NCBI GenBank assembly: GCA_964030785.1
Contig: OZ034967.1
Span: forward strand, 47,270,033 to 47,334,032
Direction: 5' to 3'
DNA from: Siderastrea siderea
Lineage: Eukaryota > Cnidaria > Anthozoa > Scleractinia > Rhizangiidae
Length of the DNA: 64,000 nucleotides
Within the stretch, counting starts at the first letter, position 1. Every line of letters starts with the position of its first letter. This document shows positions 54,991 to 64,000 of the stretch, piece after piece. The notes below the pieces were generated by a model. The model worked only from the letters and a program-made list of their open reading frames with translations, was not told the origin of the DNA and ran no database searches. The position numbers and the translations under genes are program-made.

Positions 54991-55011
54991 CAGGACACTT
55001 TTTTGCACGGG
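54991..55011 (-). repeat. Right terminal inverted repeat of the 24.3-kb transposon
   Basis: CAGGACA, C, TTTTTT, GCACGGG, the inverse of 30701-30721 with one mismatch, followed by TA at 55012-55013. Confidence 0.85.
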
Positions 55012-55013
55012 TA

Positions 55014-55495
55014 AAGAAAAGATCACATTATCAAATAGTATGATTTTATATGGAATTCTTGACAAAAGGATGCACTTGTACTCCTTAAACTACACGCTTC
55101 CAGCGAAATACTCCATTTTCTGTAAATGTTTACACAACGAAAAACTATGCTTCGAAAGTTTTCTGTCACTCCTAAAAGAAAAACTTAATATACAAAGAGA
55201 AATCGCAATCCAAAATAACAAACTGCCTGAATGCAAAGAAATATATCGAAATCTTTTGTAGTTTTTATTTATTTATTTATTTTTTAATACTACTATTTCT
55301 ATGTTTTCTTCAGCGTAGACCCTTGTTTCAGTAAGTTTAGCGATAAATGTATGCACTGTATGTAAAAGTAATTGTAACGCACGTCAATACCTTCATTATT
55401 TATTCATTTAATTTTTTTTTTTGCTTCTTGTTAGTTTATTGTTTTTTCTTGTACTGTAAGCACTAACACCAATGAAGCTTTTTATTGCAAAAAAA
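55014..55495 (+). mobile_element. L1/Tx1-like LINE, copy 2, 3' part
   Basis: The rest of the LINE whose 5' part ends at 30700. The ORF2 frame continues (KITLSNSMILYGILDKRMHL) to TAG at 55259-55261. A T-rich 3' UTR follows, then a poly-A tail (about 55489-55495) and the 13-bp target duplication at 55496-55508. The tail aligns by eye with the C-terminus of copy 1. Confidence 0.85.
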
Positions 55496-55508
55496 AAATT
55501 ATATCTGT
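55496..55508. repeat. Target-site duplication of LINE copy 2 (right)
   Basis: AAATTATATCTGT, identical to 27963-27975. Confidence 0.8.
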
Positions 55509-55582
55509 ATCCCTACCATTTAGATGAATTCCTCTGTCTACAAAATCGCAGTGAACTATTTAGATCTGGTGTTTTTGATCCT

Positions 55583-56014
55583 TCATGAGTACCAGAATTT
55601 AATTTTTTTTTCAAATCCAAGTAGATTATTTAAATTCGATTGACTAAGATCTAAACTATAATTTATTTTTATTGTAGTATATAATGTATTTCGATCAAAT
55701 GTTATATTGATAGGATTATTATCATTAATCTGGCTATTTATATAACTATCCAATTCATCAAAATCCCAGATACCTTCTGGAATCATAATTGTTTTATAAT
55801 TATGCCCATTATCACTACTATATAATATTGTTTGGTTATTATATTTACTTGTAATGTTAAACCATGTAAAAGACATATGTATTATTCGATTTAATCCTAT
55901 AGAATATTCAGAATTATTATCTAATATAATGTTATTTTCCAAATAAATAGTAAAATCTTCTGGTTGATCTTCAGAATTATGTGACGATAATATGATTTCA
56001 CGATCTATACTCAT
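55583..56014 (-). CDS. AT-rich gene of a virus-like or large mobile element, function unknown
   Basis: 143 codons from ATG at 56014, with AT-biased codon use unlike the neighbouring transposons. The protein is rich in N, I, D and S with likely beta strands and no transmembrane segment. It ends (FWYS, stop) close to the LINE target site and could be truncated. I recognise a general likeness to short structural-type proteins of Polinton-like or other DNA-virus-derived elements but cannot name the family. It is divergent from the gene at 63294, with the Kolobok element inserted in the gap between them. Confidence 0.4.
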   Translation of the reverse strand: MSIDREIILSSHNSEDQPEDFTIYLENNIILDNNSEYSIGLNRIIHMSFTWFNITSKYNNQTILYSSDNGHNYKTIMIPEGIWDFDELDSYINSQINDNNPINITFDRNTLYTTIKINYSLDLSQSNLNNLLGFEKKIKFWYS

Positions 56015-56422
56015 TTTATATAAACTAGATATTTTTTTAGAATTTTTAAGAATATATAATTTACAATATATGAAAAGCTATTGTGTGAAACAAGAAAAAG
56101 TCACTGAGTGTGTACCTGCTAGCGAAGAGATTGTTAAAGTGCATATGAAACGAAATTTTACCACCCCTTTTTTTTCTGGAATATGAAAATTGATGATATA
56201 AGAAATATTTTCACGGGAAAATAAACGCTCTGGTTCCCCGGGAACTTATTTTAAAGAGCGACGAAAGTTTGGCATTTCACACTAAAATTTTAGACAAGGG
56301 CCTGGGGTCTAGTCTAGGGGGTCGTGACGTCATTCGTGTGTTTTGACAACAACGTCTCTTCAGTGCGTCACTCATTTTGCAAGAGAATTCAGCGAAGTTT
56401 GAGAGCAACTATTTCTATTGGC

Positions 56423-57710
56423 ATGGCTGAAAGCGATCAGGAATTCTCCTCCAGTACATCCGAAGAAGATCTGGAGTCTTCTGAAAGTATGGAGGAAGAT
56501 TTAGTTTCGATTACGAACCAAGTAAGTCCTTACCAAGGCGAACCTTTGGCGGATTCCGACAGTAATGGCGAAGGGAGCGAAGATAAAGGAGAAGGCGGTG
56601 AAGACGGGCTCACTCCAGCTACGCTAGAACGCCGATTTGATAAAACAGAGCCTGCCAGTTCTTGGTACGTGTAAACTCTGTTGTTACGTCGATTCTAGGA
56701 CGAGTTTCACTCCAAGAGTGGAATAGAATTAGACATTGCTTTGGTAACAATCGGCATGTCTCGACTCGTATTAACCAGCCGTATTTTATACAGGTGTACT
56801 TGTAACCATTGCAACGATGCTACACTTGTATCAGCCCGGGAATTCAGATGTTGCAGAGAAGTCGATTGTGCCGCTGGGAAACTGATGTTTGATGGCAGCA
56901 TCGAACGTATCTCATGTATAACCCAACACTCTGATTTCCTCGCTATGACCAACAGCACGGTGCTGAGGCTGGTCGCCCCACTACTGAGGGACAGGAATGG
57001 TCGAGCTTATCGACGAAAAAGTGGTATTTCAGAAAATGAGTGAGTACTTAGTGATTTTACATTCGTCTTAGAACTCTTTTGGGTTTCCTAAGCAACAGAG
57101 GGTGTGTGAAACGCGAGTTGATTCCTAACGTCAAATCACGTCAATGAACACAACTAGCAACCAAAGATGTTTGCATATGTTGCTGTTACGTCCGGTCCTG
57201 TGAAAGTTTTAAATTTTCAGTGCTTGAACTAAGTACTTTTAGAGAAATCTATTTGCAGTTTATGCACACTTCATGATTTGTCCACTATTTTCTGGCTTTA
57301 AATTTTGCCCAGCCCTTTTTTTTGGGTGGGGGGGGGGTGGGTTAGTGAAAACGAACAATCTGAGAGCTAAATTATGTTACTGTTTATCTTAGAAATATGT
57401 GGTAGTGTGCACAAATACAAACCCAAGAGCACTATGTTCTTGCACGACTTGATTTGTGGAAAATAAAACGATCGGCAAAAAACAAAACTACAGTGTCTTC
57501 AAAAGATAGCCCTCCTCTAATAATCACAACTGCATTTCTTCCTCCAGGTTTCTCCGAGCGACAGCCTACAGGTGGCTTGTTCGATGGATATTTAGTTATT
57601 TGGGCTGGGATCACAGCAGGCCATTACCAGCATGTGTATACCACAATGTGAGGACCAGATATGCCACTCATACCTTGACGGGATATGTGCCAGCGGAAGA
57701 AAGAAACTAG
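56423..57710 (+). CDS. P2X7 C-terminal-like cysteine-rich protein, three exons, Kolobok cargo
   Basis: Exons 56423-56664, 56794-57039 and 57548-57710 join in phase to 216 aa. The first third is acidic and S/E-rich (DQEFSSSTSEEDLESSESME). The rest has a zinc-binding-like pattern: CTCNHCNDATLVSAREFRCC, then REVDCAAGK, then ISCITQHSDFLAM, and a final FLRATAYRWLVRWIFSYLG. This is the arrangement of the cytoplasmic 'ballast' domain of P2X7-type receptors, without the channel part. It is often annotated as P2X7-like in genomes with Kolobok copies. Its role in transposition is unknown. The ATG at 56423 is the first in-frame ATG. AATAAA at 57771. No lesion seen. Confidence 0.7.
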
Positions 57711-58114
57711 ATAAACTATCATTTTTGGACAGATCCCACTGATTCCTGGAGCTATTTCATTATGTTTGTAAATAAACTGCCTGTTTAGGGAGTAATTTCA
57801 TTGTACCATAAGCTGAAGCAGATTGCCTGTATTCTAGAATGAGAGGCACAAGAGGGAGTTGCTGAGAGACCATGTAAATGAGGTTGAGGGATGAGAGGGT
57901 AATCCTGTACCTAGATGTTTTGCTACATTTCAGTCAAGAGCAATGGAAGGTTTCCTAAGTAATATGGTACTGCTGTAACCAAAACTCTGTCAATTTTTAT
58001 TAATAAAATTAAAATCTGCCGGTATATATGCTACTGCTTACAAAAAGGCTGAACATGTACAAATTACTTCACAATAACACCAGGCTGAGATTTTAGAAGG
58101 TAAAAGAGAAATAA

Positions 58115-61100
58115 TCAACTGCTTTTAGTTTCCTGCATTGTGGCAGGTACAGGGCATTGATTTCTAGGATGTCCCCTCATAGGTTGGTGGCATTTTCTGC
58201 AGGAAGGTGCCTTTTTCTTAGAAGGGGGCTCCACAGAAGCTGATTCATCTGAAGGATGACTCCCAGGAGGATTTTGCATGGAACTTTGCTCGGCCTCTGA
58301 AAACACACAAAATGTTCCCAAGAACACATTAGACACAGGGATCCTTGTTAATTTTAGGCCTCACATGGAGGAGGGTGGACATGCATTAGGAGTGGGGAAT
58401 ATAAAATTTGTACCATATATGAATTAAAGAACATATCCCCATCAACAAAACTCTTGTAGAAACAATTTTCTATTTTTATGAGCAAAATTAAGTTTCTAAA
58501 AAAGGGGATGAAAAAGGAGGGAGGCTTGACAAAGGATACATGGTAATGCATAACTGGAGCAACATGAAGCATACAGCTCAACTATTGCAATGTGTGTGTA
58601 TGTGATTTTAAGTTTTTATTGGGGGTTTGTATCTGCTTACCTGGGGGAAACAACTCTGCCCTTGTTCTCTTTCTGTTCTCTTTGTTCTTTACAGCATCTT
58701 CTCTGCTCACTCTTTCTGGAAACTGTCTGTTCAATGGCAGAGGGATCTTTTCTTGGTACTTTTTACCAGTTGCATTAAGGTCATTGAAGGGTACTCTGAA
58801 CAGGACCTTACGGATGTCATCCACATATCCTGCAATGAAAAATTGCCCAGTATTAACTGCAAAGTTGGCAAATTATGCTTACTTATTATTATTTTTTGGT
58901 ATTTCATTAAGTTTTTCATTCTTCTCTAAATAAAGGATATTACCTTACATCATTTATTATTACATTATATACAACATCCCACCAATTATCTGAATTATCA
59001 AGCCTGCAAGTTTATGTGCTTACCATATGTGGGTGGAATTGCCACTTCCCGTACCACTTCCTCTCCAAGTTTGAACTTTAGATAAGTCACCTTGTAATAT
59101 GGTTTGCCATCTTTGTCCCTCTGAGTTTCCCTCTTTACATTTTCATTGAAGTGAAGGCTAGCTAAGATGTGCCTGAAAGACATTAATTTATACGACCGAC
59201 TTTGTAACACACTATGTAACAATAGTATGCATGTGTGCAAAAGAATTCCTCTGATGCCCTGGAAAGGGGAATTTGTGAGTGGTCATTTTGTCGTTTTGTC
59301 CCCAGAGCAAATAATAATAATTATATTTATTACCTGATATTGCACAAATTAACATACCAATAACATGATCAAATGCACATTACAAAAAAACTATAACTAC
59401 CCAAAACAAAATAGCACAACAAGCCTATCTATGGAAACAAATTGTAGTATTATAAGCTAACCTGCAAAAAGTCCCTAACCAAGAGAAGTGGATCATTTTA
59501 GGGTGCCAGTGATTTAGGGTAGCATGGAACCCCTCCAGACAACTTGTTTGTGTGTCCGACGACAGCTTCTTTATGTCATCAAGGAGTTGTTTGCTAGTCA
59601 GGATGGAGGACAGCTTGTCATACGCTTTTGTACCTGAATGCAAAACCCATATAAATGCTTTCAATCTACCATGTAAAGGAGGCAATTGTAAATAACCCAC
59701 AGACATTTCTTTGTTGTATAGTAAACTTAAGATTTAAGGGCAAGATACGCGGCTGCCAAGAAAAACGAGTAATAACTTTTTATTGAAAAATGGGGGGGGG
59801 GGCAAATAAACTCCTGATTCAAAGTAATGCCAGGTAAACCATGCCAAGATTGAAATAAACGTCGGGGCATTTAATTGAGAAAATACAGTAATGTACTTTA
59901 GCACTTTGTCCACAACATTACGAAATTACCTCACAACTTCAAATATAAGAATCACCAATATTTTAAATCAATAACTCAATGTCATTAGTTGCTCAAAACT
60001 TGACCTTTGGGAGATAACTCTAAGGCAAGGCTACTGTTAGCACACAAACATTACCTATTTTAATCCATTTTCTGGGAGCAATATCTTCATGGGCACACTC
60101 AGTGAACAATGCATCAGGATGGTCCTTGTGTTTATTGTTGACATGACACATGAATGACTTCCACTTAGCAAGTATTAGGTCCCCGAAACCTTGCAGAGTT
60201 GAGGTAACACACCAGTACAAATGATTCCTCGCACCTCCCATCCAGTCCTTCAGTTTCTCGCATCCCTTTTCTTGACTTGCCTTCAACAATTTCTTATTTA
60301 TAGACCTAGCCACATGCCAGATATCAAAATAGTGAGAAGTCTGGGGCTGGTTTTGCCGGATCCACTTTGCGATTCCCCTGTGGCGATCTGATATGAAAGT
60401 GGCCACGGACAAACCCATACTCTTCAGGAAGTTGAAGGACCTTCTTGCCCCTTCCAATTCCATGGCATTACTGCTTCCTGTTTCATTTGCCTGTGATGAG
60501 AGAAAAAAACACAAACAAAACAGGTTCCAATATCCATGTCAAATTCTCCTCAGTGGACTTCACAGAGATATATGTTAATATATGATAATGAATATGAAAC
60601 AAAAGAAAATGAAAATTGAACCAAGAATAAAATTGAACTACAACAGATATATTTTGTAAAGTAGTTGGGAGAACCTGTACAGTTGAAAACGTCAAGACAA
60701 TATTGTTACTTTGTCTGTTGATCAGATATTTCCTTACTTCCTAGTTCCTTTGAGGTGCCATTACTGTCAAAATTGAAATCCATATTACTTTACATTTTGA
60801 GACATCCGAGTACTGGATGTCTTGGCACCTCATAAGTTCCAAGGTTGATTATTTTAACTAGTTGAAGAAATTTTACCTGTAAAAGCTCAAAATGGACAAT
60901 TTACGTTATTGTGGAGCAAAACATGGTGTAGGCCCCATATTTTGCACTGTGGCCCATAGAATCAAATCTGCCATCACCACTCCACACGACATCTTTAGTC
61001 ACTTTTAGCTGGTCAATGAGGGCTGCCCTGTAAGTCTCCCAGTGATGTAAGATTGACAGGAATACAAACTTCTTCTGGTGTGCAAAATATGTACGGATGC

Positions 61101-63041
61101 TGTACGTGCACAGTCCCATGTGCCGGAACACCAACAGGACTTTGCTTATAGAGGCCCCTGCAAGGAGCACAGCAAAACTAAGCAGAATATTTCCAGCAGG
61201 ATATCTCCCCAGAACTGGATGATATGGCTGACTCCTCCATGTAAAAGGATTTCCTTCACAGTACTTGCAGTATTGCAGCACGGTCACCATGGTACCAGTT
61301 TGCTTCATCTCCACCTTTGGCTTCCCTGCCTTACAGCGGAAGCAGAACATGGAGAACAGACTAAGGAGCATGCTGTAAAATACCAAGAACTTCGGCTCAC
61401 TCTCCAGTGAAGTGTTCTTCTCAACCCTTTTGAAAGAGAAAGAGTTATAAGGCATAACATGTACATGTACATAATGATTGAGCATTCCAGTTGAAAACTT
61501 CATATAATACATATAATATATAATACGCTGAAATCAAAATCAAAGATAATCACAGGATACATACTATTGACAAGTCTCCATTCCTTTATAAGATAATATT
61601 TCAAACAAACTCTTTTTCATAAACACTTAGGGATATCAAGGCTTATTTGCACCTTATTCCTACCTGACTTTTGTTTCTTTCTCATCATCATCCTTATCAC
61701 TGGTGGAATCTTCCTCCAAGGAGGCCCAGTTTGGATCACATTCATCATCTTCATCTTCTGTTCCAGTTGAGAACATCACCTCTTCCTGATACGAGTGCTT
61801 TTGACCAGCGTTATAGGTGCTTTCATGTACTTCCTCCTCTTCATCCTCGTCAGCTGAGCTCTCAGTGCTCTCATCAACATGTACCTACGCAATAAACACA
61901 TAGGTGAGTTTGTAAAAGTTGGAGCAGGATGAAAGCAAAATAAAATATAAGAAGGATCTAAATATAAGAAGGATGGTAATTCAATAACCAATAAAACAAG
62001 AAGCCAGAGAAAAAAGGGGTGAAGACTTGTGAAATCTATTAATAATTATAGTCAAGGGTATTATTATAAATGGTAGTACAGTTAATCTCAAAATATCAAC
62101 AGGAAAAATATTCTTTAGGTAAGCAACTCAAGTTCAACAAATTAAAACCTATAAGAATTAAGACAGAAACGAAGCAAATAAAATGGCATTCAACAAATTA
62201 AAAGGGCACAAAAGACCCAACAATAATTTCTCACCGCTTTTAGTTGCCGGTTTCTTTTCCTAAGGTAACTATTATCTTTCTGGACACGTCTAAGGTTTTT
62301 AGACAGCCGCGAACATTTGTTACACATTGGAGGACTTGGGGGCCTTTCAGCTCCAGCTGGAGTTTCAGAAACAATTTCATGTGTGTTATTGTCACCACGA
62401 ACTGGACTTTCTGTGGCTTCTGTGATGTCTTCAGTTTCTTGCACACATGGCAGTTCGGTGTCGACATCTTGCTCATTTAGTTCCACAGCTACGGCGGGTG
62501 ACAATCGTTCAATAGAAGTAGACGGCGTTGAACTTAGCATGTCTTTCATCATCTACGTCAACAAATAAATTCGAAGATTTGAGAAAAAGATAAGTAAAAA
62601 GAGTTGTGGAAGTCTTCTCTCACTGAAAGATTTCGGGAGAAACACTCCCTATAATCAATAATTTCTACTCACCATCCTACGCTCCCGATCTGTTAAACTC
62701 GGTTCGTCCGGTGGGTTTACTGCCGCATCTATCGTCGGAACTGACCCTCTTATTAAATGACGATGGCCTGATGAGCTATACTCCGATTTCGTAAGATCCA
62801 ACCTTCGAGTAAAGCAGTCCGGGGTGAAATGAATGGAGCATAACACCGAAGTCTTCGTGGGCACGAAATCAGGTCGGTGTTTATGCACAAACTTTAACCA
62901 CTGCTCTCTGACTTTCTCGTCAGAGGGAAACAGATGCGTTGATACACCTGGGGTTGCATTTGTATTTGTGCAGCTCACTTGGTTGGGCCCGCCAGCCGCA
63001 CAAAACTTCCCTGGTTTTCGCTTCTTTCCCTTCTCCGCCAT
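58115..63041 (-). pseudogene. Kolobok THAP-domain transposase, nine exons, one internal stop
   Basis: Exons 63041-62673, 62552-62235, 61884-61664, 61426-60877, 60490-60055, 59633-59462, 59172-59024, 58829-58641 and 58296-58115 join in phase (862 codons). Exon 1 is a THAP zinc finger (CAAGGPNQVSC start, C-x-x-H in SVLCSIHFTPDCF). Exon 2 is a coiled-coil linker with CNKC, exon 3 is acidic. Exons 4-7 hold the Kolobok catalytic part (WSGDGRFDSMGHSAKYGAY, SNAMELEGARRSF, FISDRHRGIAKWIR, HYFDIWHVARSINKKL, CLEGFHATLNHWHPK). The last exon ends with a CxxC-H-C knuckle (CRKCHQPMRGHPRNQC). A TAA at 60901-60903, shortly after the first catalytic aspartate region, cuts the frame. Otherwise the gene looks recent. 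Confidence 0.8.
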
Positions 63042-63293
63042 GTTGATTACCACGATCAAAACACACGAATGACGTCATAATGACTTTTTGGCCGCGCGAA
63101 GAATGTCGCAAATTTCAGACGCGGGAGTGCAAATTTCAAAGAGCGAAAAATGGTGGATACGCTTGGCGCACAAGGGGAAAAAAGTTAAAAATGAAATAAG
63201 GAGAATATAAACTAGGCAAAAACGTGAAAAAAAGTGCTGGTAAAATTTCACTTCATGTGCACTTTAAGACTCGCAACCGGCGGTTTATGTTAA

Positions 63294-63596
63294 ATGTATT
63301 GTGTTGAATGTGGGATTACTAAAACTCGATTTGTGAAAAGCCAAAAGGAAACTGGTGTTTTAGGTAAGCCATTGGAAGCAGCCAAATGGGCTGAAAAAAT
63401 AACTCGAAAATTAATTCCATCTACTGACCATGTATTTGACCGATATTGGTCAGGTGATATTCTTAAAGGTGCTTTTACAGGACCTACTGGTATAACAAGT
63501 AAAAAATTTTGGACTAATCCTAAAATGGGTACTATCATGCGTATGATTAAAAATCCAAAAACTGGTAAATATGAGAACGTATATGTTGAACCTTAA
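63294..63596 (+). CDS. AT-rich short gene of the same virus-like cluster, function unknown
   Basis: 100 aa from ATG at 63294, starting MYCVECGITKTRFVK, which looks like half of a zinc ribbon, then a basic, G- and T-rich body. Codon use is AT-biased like its neighbours at 55583-56014 and 63670 on. Possibly a small nucleic-acid-binding or virion-core-type protein of a DNA-virus-like element. Family not recognised. Confidence 0.4.
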   Translation: MYCVECGITKTRFVKSQKETGVLGKPLEAAKWAEKITRKLIPSTDHVFDRYWSGDILKGAFTGPTGITSKKFWTNPKMGTIMRMIKNPKTGKYENVYVEP

Positions 63597-63669
63597 AACT
63601 TTTAAACTTAATTTGTAAATATATTATTTGTGAATATTTACAAATTAATTTTATTAAATAGACAGTATA

Positions 63670-63996
63670 TCATTCCAGTAACCTGCCCACCAAATTGATT
63701 TTTTTTTTCATCCAAAAAGGTGCATTCCACCAAGCATAAGTATAACCACCACCATTTTGGTGATCAACATAAAATCTACCAAATGAATCATGGAAAATGG
63801 AATGTATCCTCAATGTGTTACAACTTGTACTTGTATAATTTTTTCCAGGTCCTGTAAGACCAATATATGGATGTTTTTCTAAGATCTCTTTTATAGTGAT
63901 ATTCTTCATCATATAAAATTCATATAAAAATTTGTATATAAGAGCTGCTTTTAAAACATTATTATCTTCCTCAGGATAATTACTTTTGATACGCAA
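63670..63996 (-). CDS. AT-rich gene, partial at window end, function unknown
   Basis: This frame runs off or starts near the window edge (start at about 63996; upstream sequence not available). It is convergent with the gene at 63294. It has YPEEDNNVLKAALIYKFLYE near the start and the striking GLTGPGKNYTSTSCNTLRI and FGRFYVDHQNGGGYTYAWW segments. Codon use is AT-biased. Not recognised; grouped with the two other AT-rich genes by composition and position. Confidence 0.35.
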   Translation of the reverse strand: MRIKSNYPEEDNNVLKAALIYKFLYEFYMMKNITIKEILEKHPYIGLTGPGKNYTSTSCNTLRIHSIFHDSFGRFYVDHQNGGGYTYAWWNAPFWMKKKINLVGRLLE

Positions 63997-64000
63997 AATA

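Larger units (their letters stand above)
30701..55011. mobile_element. 24.3-kb CACTA/tnp2-like DNA transposon with a BEN-domain partner gene
   Basis: The boundaries are 21-bp inverted repeats (CCCGTGCAAAAAA, then A or G, then TGTCCTG) at 30701-30721 and 54991-55011, with TA on both sides (30699-30700 and 55012-55013). GC-rich repeats with GGCCGGCC/GGCCTGGGCC motifs lie just inside both ends. Between them are two divergent spliced genes, a tnp2-like transposase (48370-31709, minus) and a BEN-domain protein (48671-54035, plus). Removing the element and one TA restores the frame of the LINE it landed in. Later insertions enlarged it: DIRS 32.1-36.7 kb and a Merlin-type element 43.0-48.2 kb. Without these the element is about 14.5 kb. 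The CACTA/EnSpm affinity comes from the transposase and the subterminal repeats; the exact superfamily is an inference. Confidence 0.85.
56138..63263. mobile_element. Kolobok DNA transposon, 7.1 kb, TTAA duplication
   Basis: TTAA flanks both ends (56134-56137 and 63264-63267). The inverted ends begin AGTGCATATGAAACGAAATT on the left and AGTGCACATGAAGTGAAATT on the right, continuing TTACCA. Inside are two convergent spliced genes: a THAP-domain transposase (63041-58115, minus) and a P2X7-ballast-like cysteine-rich protein (56423-57710, plus). Their poly-A signals face each other near 57.8-58.0 kb. This is the expected anatomy of an autonomous Kolobok. One stop codon in the transposase makes this copy probably inactive. 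Confidence 0.85.

Overview
This is eukaryotic nuclear DNA, AT-rich, with spliced genes (GT-AG introns, one probable GC-AG), AATAAA signals and an extreme density of transposable elements. The mix (L1/Tx1-like LINEs, DIRS, Penelope with a hammerhead motif, Kolobok, Merlin, Tc1, tnp2/CACTA-like) fits an early-branching metazoan. A cnidarian, perhaps a coral, is my best guess. That is an inference: no host marker gene fixes the species.

Layout. 0-0.8 kb: a small three-exon helix-turn-helix gene. 2.5-6.3 kb: a foldback MITE and an internally deleted LINE (minus strand). 7.0-11.0 kb: a decayed spliced gene of a multicopy family. 11.0-13.0 kb: a Penelope-like fragment with ~310-bp repeats upstream. 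14.2-15.9 kb: pieces of a RecQ-like helicase gene. 16.3-20.3 kb: a Tc1/mariner-type element (TA duplication) that holds a transposase remnant and, unexpectedly, a BEN-domain gene. 22.4-23.8 kb: a non-autonomous TIR element. 24.9-26.9 kb: a decayed tyrosine-recombinase-type retrotransposon. 28.0-55.5 kb: one LINE copy split in two by a 24.3-kb DNA transposon. 55.5-56.1 and 63.3-64.0 kb: AT-rich short genes of a virus-like or large mobile element, split by a complete 7.1-kb Kolobok element.

The centrepiece is 30,701-55,011. It has 21-bp terminal inverted repeats (one mismatch), a TA target duplication, and GC-rich GGCC-motif repeats just inside both ends. It encodes two divergent spliced genes: a tnp2/CACTA-like transposase (minus) and a BEN-domain coiled-coil protein (plus). 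Joining the flanks at a single TA restores the interrupted LINE frame, and the LINE carries its own 13-bp duplication at 27,963 and 55,496, so the boundaries rest on two independent signals. I infer a CACTA-style two-protein transposon in which the BEN protein may play the TnpA role of binding the subterminal repeats. A DIRS element later entered the last transposase intron, and a Merlin-type element, itself carrying a DUF3987-like ATPase gene, entered the transposase N-terminal coding region.

All calls come from reading the sequence and translations. No database search was run.
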